The position numbers were made by a program, and so were the translations under genes. Positions 8,823 through 16,758 of a stretch of DNA of 40,869 bases are shown here, piece by piece. The number at the start of each line of letters is the position of its first letter. Within the stretch, counting starts at the first letter, position 1. Source of the stretch: Martelella mediterranea (GTDB taxonomy: Bacteria; Pseudomonadota; Alphaproteobacteria; Rhizobiales; Rhizobiaceae). The DNA lies in the NCBI RefSeq assembly GCF_004342225.1, contig NZ_SMAR01000032.1, forward strand, positions 1 to 40,869, written 5' to 3'. The notes below the pieces were generated by a model. It was given only the letters and a program-made list of their open reading frames with translations, was not told the DNA's origin and made no database searches.

Positions 8823-9656
8823 TTATCCCAGACGCGTTGCATGCCAGCGCAGGTGGTCATCCATAAACGTTGAAATGAAGTAGTATGAATGATCGTAGCG
8901 CTCATGCATGCGGAGCGTCAGCGCGATGTCGGTTCCTTTGACGGCATCTTCGAACATCCACGGCTTGAGACCGTTTTCGAGGAAACCATCGGCCTTGCCC
9001 TGATCGATCAGGAATTCGGGGAAACGCGCGCCATCTTCCACCAGTGCGCAGGCATCATACTGCCGCCACTGGCTCTGATCCTTGCCGAGATACTGTTCAA
9101 GCGCCCCGATTGACCAGTCTGAGGTCATTGGCGAAACGATGGGCGCGAAGGCCGAGCAGCTTTTGAAGCGCTCCGGATTCTTCAGCGCAATCGTCATTGC
9201 GCCGTGGCCGCCCATAGAATGGCCGAAAATCGCCTGACGGCTCATGTCTGCGCGGAAATTTTCCGCCACCAGAGCCGGAAGCTCTTCGGTTATGTACGTG
9301 TACATCCGGAAATTTGCAGACCAGGGGGCTTCTGTCGCGTCGATATAAAAACCAGCGCCTTGCCCGAGCTGCCAGTTTGTAAGCTCATCGGGAATATCCT
9401 TGCCACGGGGACTTGTGTCCGGGCAGACGATGATCAGGCCGAGCTCTGCGGCCAGACGGCGATATTCACCCTTTTCCATGACGTTAGCATGCGTGCAGGT
9501 CAGGCCTGAAAGGTACCAGACAACCGGGCAGGGCTCTTTTGTTGCCTGCGGTGGAACGAACACAGCAAAGGTCATTTCACAGCCACAGGCGGTCGAGTCG
9601 TGAGAGAAAACGGCCTGCATCCCGCCAAAGGCGGTATTTTCAGACAGGATATTCAT
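8823..9656 (-). CDS. fghA: S-formylglutathione hydrolase
   Basis: A 277-residue alpha/beta-hydrolase of the esterase D family that cleaves S-formylglutathione to formate and glutathione. The nucleophile elbow GHSMGGH places the catalytic serine at 147. The conserved LSGLTCT block (49-55) and the RYDHSYYFI histidine block near the C-terminus are present. It is the last gene of the formaldehyde-oxidation operon, 18 bases after the DUF188 gene, and supplies the second step after the class III alcohol dehydrogenase at 10603-11730. Confidence 0.95.
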   Translation of the reverse strand: MNILSENTAFGGMQAVFSHDSTACGCEMTFAVFVPPQATKEPCPVVWYLSGLTCTHANVMEKGEYRRLAAELGLIIVCPDTSPRGKDIPDELTNWQLGQGAGFYIDATEAPWSANFRMYTYITEELPALVAENFRADMSRQAIFGHSMGGHGAMTIALKNPERFKSCSAFAPIVSPMTSDWSIGALEQYLGKDQSQWRQYDACALVEDGARFPEFLIDQGKADGFLENGLKPWMFEDAVKGTDIALTLRMHERYDHSYYFISTFMDDHLRWHATRLG

Positions 9657-9674
9657 GGCTGGCTCCTTGGAAAA

Positions 9675-10136
9675 TCAGTCAGCTTTATGTTGATTGATGG
9701 ACTTTGCCTGACGGCAAAACCGCTCCATCGTTTGCAGGAATGACGACCGGTCCCGTGCCGAAAACGCAGCGTTATAGCCCTTGCTTTCGCCGGTCTCGCG
9801 CAGGTGCTGTCCGAGATCACGCATGGCACGCGCGGTCCCGATGTTGGTCGCATCAAAGATTCGACCGTTCGGACCGGTTACCAGTGCGTTTTCCGCGACG
9901 CAACGCTGTGCCAGAGGGACATCGGCGGTGACGACAATATCTCCGGATGAGGCCCGTTCTGCAATCCAGTCATCGGCGGCATCAAAACCATCGGAGACAA
10001 TGACATTGCGGACCATAGGGTCGCGCGAGGGGCGCAGCCCTGAGTTTGCAACAAAGGTAACCGGAATGTTGTGACGCTCTGCCACCTTGATGACTTCAGC
10101 TTTTACCGGGCAGGCATCTGCATCCACGTAGATCAT
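9675..10136 (-). CDS. YaiI/YqxD family protein (DUF188, UPF0178)
   Basis: A 153-residue DUF188 protein, PIN-like fold, of unknown function. Homology begins at MIYVDADACPVKAEV, so the ATG at 10136 is used although the frame is open further upstream. The aspartates of the DADACPVK motif and the downstream VTADVPLAQRC and GRIFDATNIG blocks are typical. The start overlaps the acetyltransferase stop by four bases (ATGA). Its position inside the formaldehyde operon does not by itself show a role in that pathway. Confidence 0.9.
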   Translation of the reverse strand: MIYVDADACPVKAEVIKVAERHNIPVTFVANSGLRPSRDPMVRNVIVSDGFDAADDWIAERASSGDIVVTADVPLAQRCVAENALVTGPNGRIFDATNIGTARAMRDLGQHLRETGESKGYNAAFSARDRSSFLQTMERFCRQAKSINQHKAD

Positions 10137-10603
10137 GACGCGATACTGCCTGCCGGGGAGCGTAACATATCCACATGCGGTATCCCGTCTTCGAGATATT
10201 CTTCCGATGTCGTGACAAAGCCTGCGCGTCCGTAAAAGCGCTGAAGATGGCTCTGCGCCGAAATTTCGATTGGGATATCGCCGTAGAGCCTCTCGCATGC
10301 GGTGATCGCCTCATCCATCAGAACAGGACCGAGATGTTCGCCCCGCCTTAAAGGCGCAACGATGACGCGACCGATCCGCGCGGCTGAATTCCCTTTTTCC
10401 GGGGCAAACAGCCGCGCATATGCGATCAGGTTATCACCGTCGAGAAGCCGCAGATGGAGCGCTTCGCTGTCCTTGCCGTCGAGTTCGGGGTAGGGGCAGT
10501 TCTGCTCCACCACGAAAACATCAACGCGCAGTTTCAGCACGTCATACAGTTCGGCAGGTGTGAGCGCCTCCATGCGGGACAGCTCGACAGTATACGCGCT
10601 CAT
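10133..10603 (-). CDS. ElaA-family GNAT N-acetyltransferase
   Basis: A 156-residue GCN5-related acetyltransferase of the ElaA type. The N-terminal LRVDVFVVEQNCPYPELDGKD block defines the ElaA subgroup. IGRVIVAPLRRGEHLGPVLM is the acetyl-CoA-binding region (RxxGxG/A loop variant RRGEHLG). The substrate is unknown. The start shares one base with the dehydrogenase stop (TGATG) and its stop overlaps the DUF188 start, so it is translated as part of the formaldehyde operon. Confidence 0.88.
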   Translation of the reverse strand: MSAYTVELSRMEALTPAELYDVLKLRVDVFVVEQNCPYPELDGKDSEALHLRLLDGDNLIAYARLFAPEKGNSAARIGRVIVAPLRRGEHLGPVLMDEAITACERLYGDIPIEISAQSHLQRFYGRAGFVTTSEEYLEDGIPHVDMLRSPAGSIAS

Positions 10604-11730
10604 CAGTAAACGACCACCGAACGAATGCTCTCGCCCTTGTGCATCATATCGAAGCCTTTGTTGATGTCCTCAAGCTTCAGAAGATGGGTGATCATCGGAT
10701 CAATTTCGATTTTACCATCCATGTACCAGTCGACGATTTTGGGAACATCGGTCCGTCCTCTGGCGCCGCCAAAAGCCGTCCCCATCCATGACCTTCCCGT
10801 CACAAGCTGGAAGGGGCGGGTGGAGATTTCCTGACCAGCGCCAGCGACACCGATAACCACGGATTTACCCCAGCCGCGATGAGCGCTTTCGAGAGCCTGA
10901 CGCATGACATTGGTGTTGCCGGTGCAGTCGAACGTGTAATCGGCGCCGCCGATGGTGTCGGCACCACGTTTGGTCATGTTGATCAGGTAGGGGACAATCT
11001 CTTCGCCGACTTCTTTCGGGTTGACGAAGTGAGTCATGCCAAAGCGTTCCCCCCATTCCTTTTTCTCGTTGTTGAGATCAACGCCCACGATCATGTCAGC
11101 GCCGGCAAGCCGCAGCCCCTGAATAACATTCAGCCCGATACCGCCGAGGCCAAACACAATGGCTGTCGATCCGACTTCGACCTGAGCCGTGTTGACGACA
11201 GCGCCGACACCGGTCGTAACACCGCAACCAATGTAGCAAGCCTTGTCGAAGGGCGCATCCGGATTGATCTTTGCCACAGCGATTTCGGGCAGAACCGTGT
11301 AATTGGCAAAGGTGGAGCAGCCCATGTAATGGTGTATCGGCTTGCCATCGAGCGAGAAGCGGCTGGTGCCATCGGGCATCAGGCCTTGTCCTTGGGTGGA
11401 GCGGATCGCGGTACATAGATTGGTCTTGCGCGAAAGGCAGGAGGGGCACTCCCGGCATTCAGGCGTATAAAGCGGAATAACATGGTCACCTTTTTTCACC
11501 GAGGTGACCCCGGCGCCGACATCGACAACAACGCCTGCGCCTTCATGGCCCAGAATTGCCGGGAAAATACCTTCCGGATCTGCGCCTGAAAGAGTGAAGT
11601 CATCGGTGTGGCAAAGACCTGTGGCCTTCACTTCGATGAGGACTTCACCTGCTTTCGGCCCTTCCAGCTGAACCGTTGCGATTTCAAGCGGTTTTCCCGC
11701 TTCAAGGGCGATTGCTGCGCGCACATCCAT
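10603..11730 (-). CDS. frmA: S-(hydroxymethyl)glutathione dehydrogenase, class III alcohol dehydrogenase
   Basis: A 375-residue zinc- and NAD-dependent dehydrogenase that oxidises S-hydroxymethylglutathione, the adduct of formaldehyde and glutathione. Catalytic zinc ligands are Cys40, His62 and Cys169. Structural zinc is held by Cys92, Cys95, Cys98 and Cys106. The Rossmann motif [13 protein letters not shown] is present. The frame is open to 11835, but the ATG at 11730 has GGAGG at a spacing of 8 bases and matches family length, so it is the start. It is the first gene of frmA-elaA-DUF188-fghA. A divergent XRE regulator begins about 220 bases away and is a candidate controller (inference). 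Confidence 0.95.
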   Translation of the reverse strand: MDVRAAIALEAGKPLEIATVQLEGPKAGEVLIEVKATGLCHTDDFTLSGADPEGIFPAILGHEGAGVVVDVGAGVTSVKKGDHVIPLYTPECRECPSCLSRKTNLCTAIRSTQGQGLMPDGTSRFSLDGKPIHHYMGCSTFANYTVLPEIAVAKINPDAPFDKACYIGCGVTTGVGAVVNTAQVEVGSTAIVFGLGGIGLNVIQGLRLAGADMIVGVDLNNEKKEWGERFGMTHFVNPKEVGEEIVPYLINMTKRGADTIGGADYTFDCTGNTNVMRQALESAHRGWGKSVVIGVAGAGQEISTRPFQLVTGRSWMGTAFGGARGRTDVPKIVDWYMDGKIEIDPMITHLLKLEDINKGFDMMHKGESIRSVVVY

Positions 11731-11954
11731 TGGCATTTCCTCCTGCCCGAATGAAGATCTGATTTTATACAAGAAACTGTGACATGCGGCGGCTAGATTG
11801 CGCAAGAGTGTTTCCCTGCACGCAACTGCATACATAGCGAGCTGTGCGCATTTACGGGATCTGCCATGACTGGCGTTTAGCCGCAGAATTGGCTAAATAT
11901 AATTTAAAAGACCGGGAATTCCGGCAGAATTTAAAGGGATGGAGAGGACCTCTT

Positions 11955-12341
11955 ATGGCGCAGCTCGATGAGCATTACTACGCCGATGATACGCTTGGCG
12001 GGCGGCTGCTTGCCGCCCGGGAAAGTGCCGGGCTGACGATGGCTGCGCTTTCAAAGCAGATTGGTGTCTCTGCTTCCAGTGTCAGGGACTGGGAGTGCGA
12101 CCGCGCTGCGCCTCAGACCGATCAGCTCGTTCGAATGGCCGCTGTCATGGGCGTCCGCCCGCTCTGGCTGATGTCTGGCGATGTTGATGGAGCAGCACAG
12201 GCGTCCAGACGTTCAATCGCCGCTGATCGCAGTCAGAGGCGCGAATTTATTGATTTCTCGACCCTGCGCCGCTCGACGACCGATGGCCGCATTATCGTTG
12301 GAATTACGCTCCGTTCGGCGCGGTCGCGTTCAACCCACTAG
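11955..12341 (+). CDS. XRE-family transcriptional regulator
   Basis: A 128-residue protein with an N-terminal helix-turn-helix, about residues 15-70 (GGRLLAARESAGLTMAALSK, then QIGVSASSVRDWECDRAAP), and a basic tail. The frame is open from 11844. The ATG at 11955 has GGAGAGG 7 bases upstream and starts just before the domain, so it is chosen. It is divergent from the formaldehyde operon and convergent with lipB. No partner or ligand domain is visible. Confidence 0.8.
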   Translation: MAQLDEHYYADDTLGGRLLAARESAGLTMAALSKQIGVSASSVRDWECDRAAPQTDQLVRMAAVMGVRPLWLMSGDVDGAAQASRRSIAADRSQRREFIDFSTLRRSTTDGRIIVGITLRSARSRSTH

Positions 12342-12374
12342 AGTATGCCTGTCCGCTCAGATGATTCGGAACGA

Positions 12375-13085
12375 TCAGGCTGTCGGTCCGAATACCTGTT
12401 CGAAGGCCTGACGGTAGCGCATGTCGACGTCTTCCATTGTTACCGGTAAACCAAGATCGATGAGACTGGTAACGCCGTAGCCGGAAATTCCGCATGGCAC
12501 GATACCGGTGAAGTGCGACAGATCAGGTTCGACATTGATCGACAGGCCGTGAAAGCTGATCCAGTGGCGAAGCCGTATGCCGATTGCAGCGATCTTGTCT
12601 TCTGATTCCGCCCCATTGGGTAATGGCGGCTTTTCAGGACGGCGCACCCATACGCCCACGCGGTCTTCGCGCCGTTCTCCGCGTATATTCATTGAATCCA
12701 GAGTTCGTATGATACTGTCTTCAATGGCGGCAACAAATGCCCGGACGTCACGTTTCCGGCGCTTCAGATCAAGCATGATGTAGACGACGCGCTGTCCGGG
12801 CCCGTGATAGGTGTATTCGCCGCCACGCCCGGTCTCAAATACCGGAAAGCGGTTTGGCACGAGCAGATCCTGAGCGCGTGCGCTTGTGCCTGCAGTATAA
12901 AGTGGCGGATGCTCCACCAGCCAGACAAGTTCGTCGGCCTCACCATGCGCGATGCGCTCGACCTCCTGCTCCATGAACGCGATTGCTTCCGGATAAGGCG
13001 TAAGCCCTTCGGAAACCAGCCAGCGCACAGGCGGCTCTGAGTCGGATTCAGGATGCATGAGGGTGTCGAGTTCGCGTCTTTCCAT
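12375..13085 (-). CDS. lipB: Octanoyl-[acyl-carrier-protein]:protein N-octanoyltransferase
   Basis: A 236-residue LipB that moves octanoyl groups from ACP to lipoyl domains such as GcvH, the first step of lipoate assembly. The conserved [12 protein letters not shown] block is at 87-98. The catalytic pair is Lys164 ([11 protein letters not shown]) and Cys198 ([15 protein letters not shown]). The frame is open to 13295, but the ATG at 13085 has AAGGAGA a few bases upstream and starts at the usual place. It converges with the XRE gene across a 33-base gap. Confidence 0.95.
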   Translation of the reverse strand: MERRELDTLMHPESDSEPPVRWLVSEGLTPYPEAIAFMEQEVERIAHGEADELVWLVEHPPLYTAGTSARAQDLLVPNRFPVFETGRGGEYTYHGPGQRVVYIMLDLKRRKRDVRAFVAAIEDSIIRTLDSMNIRGERREDRVGVWVRRPEKPPLPNGAESEDKIAAIGIRLRHWISFHGLSINVEPDLSHFTGIVPCGISGYGVTSLIDLGLPVTMEDVDMRYRQAFEQVFGPTA

Positions 13086-13243
13086 GAGAATCTCCTTACA
13101 GATTTCAGGCGCTTCGGCAAGCCGGGCAGAGCATTTGCGAGAATGTATCGAATAATTGAAAAAAAACGCTTTTGAGCGCTTGTGTGCTGTCAGTCCTTTT
13201 GCTACATGCAGCGGCGCCGGAGCAATCTGGCATCTACCACGAT

Positions 13244-13328
13244 GCGGTCGTGGCGGAATTGGTAGACGCGCAGCGTTGAGGTCGCTGTGGGGCAACCCGT
13301 GGAAGTTCGAGTCTTCTCGACCGCACCA
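13244..13328 (+). tRNA. tRNA-Leu(GAG)
   Basis: An 85-nt class II tRNA. The acceptor stem GCGGTCG pairs with CGACCGC. The anticodon stem CAGCG/CGCTG encloses the loop TTGAGGT, giving anticodon GAG (leucine CUC/CUU). The long variable arm contains GGGGCAACCC, the T-loop is TTCGAGT, and the discriminator A is followed by an encoded CCA. The prophage integrase gene lies 55 bases downstream on the opposite strand, so the 3' half of this tRNA is the likely attachment site. Confidence 0.97.
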
Positions 13329-13329
13329 T

Positions 13330-13355
13330 TTACACCAAGCGGGTGTAATGTTTTC
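13330..13355 (+). terminator. Possible terminator after tRNA-Leu
   Basis: A 7-bp stem (TTACACC, 13330-13336, with GGTGTAA, 13342-13348, loop AAGCG) is followed by TGTTTTC. It begins two bases after the encoded CCA. On the other strand it could also end the integrase transcript. Because it is at the host-phage border, it may have been brought by the phage. Confidence 0.45.
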
Positions 13356-13383
13356 AAGAATTTAGTGTCGTAAGTGTACCACG

Positions 13384-14466
13384 TCATAACCATGCGTGGG
13401 ACACATTGAGTCTTTCCATCGCATTCACAGCGAGTTTCCAGCGCTGCACGCGGCGCGTATAGACCTCGCTTGTCTTGGCCTCTGAATGACCGAGAATCGC
13501 CATCATTTCATATTGGGAGCATCCGAGTTCAGCCAGCAATTCGGCTAGGCCTTTACGCACACCATGCGCAGACAGGTGCGGCAATCCCGCCGTGACGCAC
13601 CAGCGTTTGAACATTGCTGACATGCTGTCACCGCTGGCGAACGGCCTACCTCCTCGACCGAGAACATACGTTGCGCCCTGAACCTTTGATTCTCGCGTTG
13701 CGGTCTTGAGTGGCGGCAGCAAGGGGATAACGACCTCGCTCGACCCTTTCTTTTTCGGTGTCCAACGAAGGGCCTCGACGCCCTCAATCGTGCATTCGTG
13801 GCTGCGTCCAAGCATCGTCAGGTCTTCGATCCTACAGCCGGTCCAAAGTAGAACTGACATCGCGATGTGTGCCTTGCTGCCAGCCGGGTGGGTCGCGAAA
13901 AAGGCTTTGACATCTGCCGCTTTCCAAGGCGTTGCACCGTTTCCTTTTTTGTAGGTTCTATCGATCCCGCGTGCCGGGTTCTGGCTTATGTATTTACGCT
14001 TGATAGCCCAATCATACATGACTGCGACTGCCTCAATGAAAGCGTGAGCCTGCGCTGGTGTCGCGCTCATATCATCCTGCATGGCGATCAGCTTTTCCTG
14101 CGGTATAAGCATGACCTTGTCAGGATCGACTGTAAGCCTTTTCAATAGGTTGCGCTTCTTTTTTAGTGTCTTGATGCTGGTTGTTCCCGCTTCGACACGT
14201 TTTTCCAAAAACTCAAAATAAAGATGCACAAGCCAGCCGATGGAGCGTGCTTTCGCATAGTCGGACGCCTTTTGTATTGGCTGCGGTTTGTCTCCGGCTC
14301 GGGCAATCAGGTATTGCCGTTGGAAGTCGTCGTCATCCGGGCCGCAATGGATCCTGATCTTGACGTTTCTTCGACCTTCTGGACGCACGCGCCAGCGGAA
14401 ATTGCCAGACGGAAGCTCTTCGCGCACAAGCCCGGGATAGTTCACTTTCATTTTAGCCCTCACCAT
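13384..14466 (-). CDS. int: Phage tyrosine recombinase (integrase)
   Basis: A 360-residue integrase that would recombine phage and host attachment sites. Catalytic residues are recognisable: Arg212 (TGCRIEDL), His301 and Arg304 (HGVRK), His327 (LGHSEAKTSEVYTR) and the nucleophile Tyr336. An N-terminal arm-binding region and a SAM-like core-binding domain (about 75-165) precede the catalytic part. It ends close to tRNA-Leu, as usual for tRNA-targeting phages. It is the last gene of the leftward operon controlled by the operator cluster at 15382-15442, and it overlaps the preceding small gene by 7 bases. Confidence 0.95.
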   Translation of the reverse strand: MVRAKMKVNYPGLVREELPSGNFRWRVRPEGRRNVKIRIHCGPDDDDFQRQYLIARAGDKPQPIQKASDYAKARSIGWLVHLYFEFLEKRVEAGTTSIKTLKKKRNLLKRLTVDPDKVMLIPQEKLIAMQDDMSATPAQAHAFIEAVAVMYDWAIKRKYISQNPARGIDRTYKKGNGATPWKAADVKAFFATHPAGSKAHIAMSVLLWTGCRIEDLTMLGRSHECTIEGVEALRWTPKKKGSSEVVIPLLPPLKTATRESKVQGATYVLGRGGRPFASGDSMSAMFKRWCVTAGLPHLSAHGVRKGLAELLAELGCSQYEMMAILGHSEAKTSEVYTRRVQRWKLAVNAMERLNVSHAWL

Positions 14467-14669
14467 TCTTTCAGGCCCTCATCATTTGGCGCGGGGCTTT
14501 TCGGCTCAATGCCAGCAAAGTGGATTTCATACTGTCCACCGGTTATGCACAGCCTTTCCACAGACAGGCCTTCCTCCCGGGCAGCGCGCAACGCTTTGCG
14601 CAATGCCGCCTCGCTTGAGCGTAAACGCGTCTGTTTTTCTGGCAGGGGCGGGCTGTTGTGTGCGATCAT
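14460..14669 (-). CDS. Small phage protein of unknown function
   Basis: A 69-residue protein between the integrase and the 183-residue gene. Its start overlaps the upstream stop by four bases (ATGA) and it overlaps integrase by seven, so all are translated together. The N-terminal half is basic and helical (EAALRKALRAAREEGLSVER). The C-terminal half, ITGGQYEIHFAG, resembles short proteins beside integrases in alphaproteobacterial prophages. This is an impression from memory. An excisionase role is possible by position only. Confidence 0.65.
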   Translation of the reverse strand: MIAHNSPPLPEKQTRLRSSEAALRKALRAAREEGLSVERLCITGGQYEIHFAGIEPKSPAPNDEGLKEW

Positions 14670-15217
14670 CCTCTTCGCCTCCAGTGTTCAAAATCTTTGA
14701 CCATCGCGCGCCAGCGGGCGGCGGCTTGGCGGTCTTGGTTCAAGTCTGCGCGGCTGGCGATCATCAGTGCCTTGCGCACAGCGTCCGTCACGCGTTCGTC
14801 TGTCAGCGGCCTTGCGATGCCATGGCGGGCTTCCATGAAAGCTTTGAATGCCGGTTCTGAACACTTCATCGCGCATTCAGCCGCGTAATCCTTCGCCGGC
14901 CTGCCGCCTTTTTCTTCAAGCTTGAGGCGCAATGCATTCAGGTCAGCGTTCTGGCGCTCCGTCAGCTGCTTGAGTGCATCCACCATGCGGATGAGCTGCG
15001 CGGGGATGTCTGCGTGCTTCAAGAGCAATTCCCGGTTCGCTGTCGGGCATGTGTGCGGCACGGATGCCATGACTTCGGGTTCAGCCGGGTCCATGCCGTC
15101 TGTTTCGCGGTGAAGGCCTGCTGTATCCGACGAAATTTCTTTGACCGGCGCGGCACTGACGACAAGCGAGCGTATCCGCTCCAGCCGTTCTTTGGCGGGC
15201 AGGTGTGATTGCGTCAT
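14666..15217 (-). CDS. Phage protein of unknown function
   Basis: A 183-residue cytoplasmic protein starting at MTQSHLPAKERLERIRSLV. The frame is open to 15433, but the ATG at 15217 overlaps the stop of the upstream 47-residue gene (ATGA), which sets the start. The centre (about 85-115) is a charged helical stretch, ALKQLTERQNADLNALRLKL. The C-terminal half is basic. No known domain is recognised. It lies in the leftward integrase operon. Confidence 0.7.
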   Translation of the reverse strand: MTQSHLPAKERLERIRSLVVSAAPVKEISSDTAGLHRETDGMDPAEPEVMASVPHTCPTANRELLLKHADIPAQLIRMVDALKQLTERQNADLNALRLKLEEKGGRPAKDYAAECAMKCSEPAFKAFMEARHGIARPLTDERVTDAVRKALMIASRADLNQDRQAAARWRAMVKDFEHWRRRG

Positions 15218-15357
15218 TGCTTGCGCGCCTGATGCTTTGAAATGGAGGCGCGCGTTCGTTTTATCGATCTGAGCGTGGCAACGCCCGCGATCAGGGAATA
15301 AGCTGTGACAGCAAGACATGCTCCACAAAAGAAACCTGTTAGGTGATCCAATGTCAT
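15214..15357 (-). CDS. 47-residue single-pass membrane protein, first gene of leftward phage operon
   Basis: Residues 5-27 (HLTGFFCGACLAVTAYSLIA and following) form one hydrophobic segment. They are followed by a very basic tail (RSIKRTRASISKHQARKQ), giving a probable N-out, C-in topology. An ATG at 15399 would start inside the operator palindrome. The ATG at 15357 has GAGG 6 bases upstream and lies downstream of the predicted promoter, so it is preferred. The stop overlaps the next start (ATGA). Superinfection-related or regulatory roles are possible but not shown. Confidence 0.6.
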   Translation of the reverse strand: MTLDHLTGFFCGACLAVTAYSLIAGVATLRSIKRTRASISKHQARKQ

Positions 15358-15381
15358 CTGGTGCCTCAATCCAATCAATAA

Positions 15382-15442
15382 TGAAAGATATGCTTTCATC
15401 TAATTGCATAAAAAATGAAAGCAATGCTGTCAATTGCTTTCA
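15382..15442. promoter_or_regulatory. Left operator cluster (OL-like) with leftward promoter
   Basis: Site 1 at 15382-15398 reads TGAAAGATATGCTTTCA. Site 2 at 15416-15432 reads TGAAAGCAATGCTGTCA. An extra half-site GCTTTCA lies at 15436-15442. These match the operators at 16323-16380 (consensus TGAAAGC-NNN-GCTTTCA). On the minus strand a perfect -35 TTGACA (15433-15428) overlaps site 2. With a 17-base spacer the -10 is the weaker TATGCA (15410-15405), and transcription would begin near site 1. Repressor binding should block this promoter, which would drive the 47-aa, 183-aa, 69-aa and integrase genes. Confidence 0.75.
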
Positions 15443-15513
15443 GCTTGAATTGGACCCTCTCTCTCTTTCGCGATGAAACGGTTATTGAGGTGATCTTGGG
15501 TTGAGGCCGTGTG

Positions 15514-16305
15514 TTAGCGCCTTGAAATCACGCCGCAAATTCGTCCTAGGATCTTCAAACGGTCGAGTTCAACCGTGAAGTCCTGAAGGTTTTCGTTATC
15601 CGAAATAATAATCACTTCAGCAGGTGCGCTGAATGGAACGCGCTGGAGACGCTTGATTTGTGGTTCCGTCTCCCCATCCGAAATGGCGTAGACGGTGTCT
15701 GAGGTCATAGTGTCTTGCGAAAGGTCCACTAGAACTCGGTCTCCGGGTAGATAGGTGGGGGACATGGAATCGCCTACGACCTCCATGACAATTGTTCTGG
15801 AAGGGGAGGCTTTGGCCTCATTTCGCAAGTATTCTATCGGCAATATCCACTCGGCTTTTACAGCATGCCCCGAAATAGCATTGTTTCCGACCGGCAAGTT
15901 GATGACTTCGCCCAGTTGTCCTTGGCCCGCGCCCAGCTTTCCGTCGATCTCCGGTATGGCTCCCTCTTGCGAGCCCTGCCAGTGTTCTCGTGAGTAGCCG
16001 ACTTCAGGTTGCTCTTCTTCAAGGCTGTCGGGATCGAAAGAAGAAATGATAGGTGCGTCGGGGTTGCCTCTGTTATAGGCGAGCCAGTTAAGGTCAACTT
16101 TTGCGAGCTTGCAAATCCGGCTTAGGTTTTCAATTCCAACCTCTTTGCCGGTTTCCCAATTGCCGACCGCGCCACGCGTGACTGCTGGGCCGTGCTGACT
16201 GAGCAGTTTCGCGAACTGCTCTTGTGAGCCGATCTTGAGTATCTCTGATCGCACATAGCGTATGCGTTCGCCGCGTGCCTTATCGATTTTTCTCTTGGTC
16301 ATCAT
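15514..16305 (-). CDS. S24-family phage repressor (CI/LexA type)
   Basis: A 263-residue lysogeny repressor. The N-terminal helix-turn-helix spans about residues 28-75 (QEQFAKLLSQHGPAVTRGAV, NWETGKEV). The C-terminal S24 peptidase domain has Ser180 in VVGDSMSPTYLPGD and Lys218 in EPQIKRLQR. An Ala126-Gly127 pair in KLGAGQGQ is a candidate self-cleavage site, longer than usual from the serine. It is divergent from cro, with three operator sites between, and a second operator cluster lies beyond its 3' end. RecA-stimulated induction is expected from the family but not shown. No strong ribosome-binding site precedes the ATG-ATG start. Confidence 0.93.
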   Translation of the reverse strand: MMTKRKIDKARGERIRYVRSEILKIGSQEQFAKLLSQHGPAVTRGAVGNWETGKEVGIENLSRICKLAKVDLNWLAYNRGNPDAPIISSFDPDSLEEEQPEVGYSREHWQGSQEGAIPEIDGKLGAGQGQLGEVINLPVGNNAISGHAVKAEWILPIEYLRNEAKASPSRTIVMEVVGDSMSPTYLPGDRVLVDLSQDTMTSDTVYAISDGETEPQIKRLQRVPFSAPAEVIIISDNENLQDFTVELDRLKILGRICGVISRR

Positions 16306-16322
16306 GCTTGGATTATGGCCGA

Positions 16323-16380
16323 TGAAAGCTAGGCTTTCATCGAAAGATATGCTTGCAGAGTCAAGAAAGATATGCTTACA
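16323..16380. promoter_or_regulatory. Right operator cluster (OR-like), three sites between repressor and cro
   Basis: Three 17-bp sites lie in the repressor-cro gap. Site A, 16323-16339, is the perfect palindrome TGAAAGC-TAG-GCTTTCA. Site B, 16341-16357, reads CGAAAGATATGCTTGCA. Site C, 16364-16380, reads AGAAAGATATGCTTACA. Start-to-start spacings are 18 and 23 bases. On the minus strand TTGACT at 16364-16359, between B and C, is a good -35 for the repressor promoter. The rightward promoter for cro cannot be placed with confidence. Confidence 0.8.
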
Positions 16381-16387
16381 AACGGGT

Positions 16388-16600
16388 ATGGAATATTTTT
16401 GTACCCTTGCAAAACAAACAGCTGGCGGTCCCGTCGCGCTTGCGAAGGCGATTGGAAACGTTTCGCCTCAGGCTGTCTCTCAGTGGAAACGCGTCCCAGC
16501 TGGCCGTGTGCTTCAAGTCGAACGCATTGTCAGTATCTCCAGGCACGATCTGAGGCCGGACATTTATGGTCATCACTCCAGTGAATTGGAGGCGGAATGA
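16388..16600 (+). CDS. cro: Cro/YdaS-like phage repressor
   Basis: A 70-residue DNA-binding protein with a helix-turn-helix of the Cro/YdaS type: GGPVALAKAIGNVSPQAVSQ then WKRVPAGRVLQVERI. It would oppose the S24 repressor at the shared operators. The ATG at 16388 lies just past operator site C; an earlier in-frame ATG lies inside site B. The ribosome-binding site is weak. Its stop overlaps the next small gene by four bases (ATGA). Confidence 0.82.
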   Translation: MEYFCTLAKQTAGGPVALAKAIGNVSPQAVSQWKRVPAGRVLQVERIVSISRHDLRPDIYGHHSSELEAE

Positions 16601-16758
16601 TCATCCGAATGAAAAGTTCACCCGGCAAGAGCGCGCATATTTCCTTTCTCCTGCGGCATTCGTGCCACGGCGATGGCTACAATGCAGATATAGCGTCGCA
16701 TTCAGCCGGTCGCAGTGAATGCGTTCTCCAAAATCATTCCTATAGTGAGGTGCTTTGA
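16597..16758 (+). CDS. 53-residue early phage protein, unknown function
   Basis: A short reading frame begins MIIRMKSSPGKSAHISFLLR and ends NHSYSEVL. GGAGG lies four bases before its ATG. The start overlaps cro (ATGA) and the stop shares a base with the next start (TGATG). This junction style is the same as at every neighbouring gene, which is the main reason to believe it is translated. It has four histidines and two cysteines but no recognisable domain. It might act only as a coupling leader for the next gene. Confidence 0.55.
   Translation: MIIRMKSSPGKSAHISFLLRHSCHGDGYNADIASHSAGRSECVLQNHSYSEVL

Noticed and set aside
15358-15399. Upstream ATG at 15399 for the small membrane protein
   Set aside because: It lies in operator site 1, at or before the predicted transcription start; ATG 15357 has a good ribosome-binding site.
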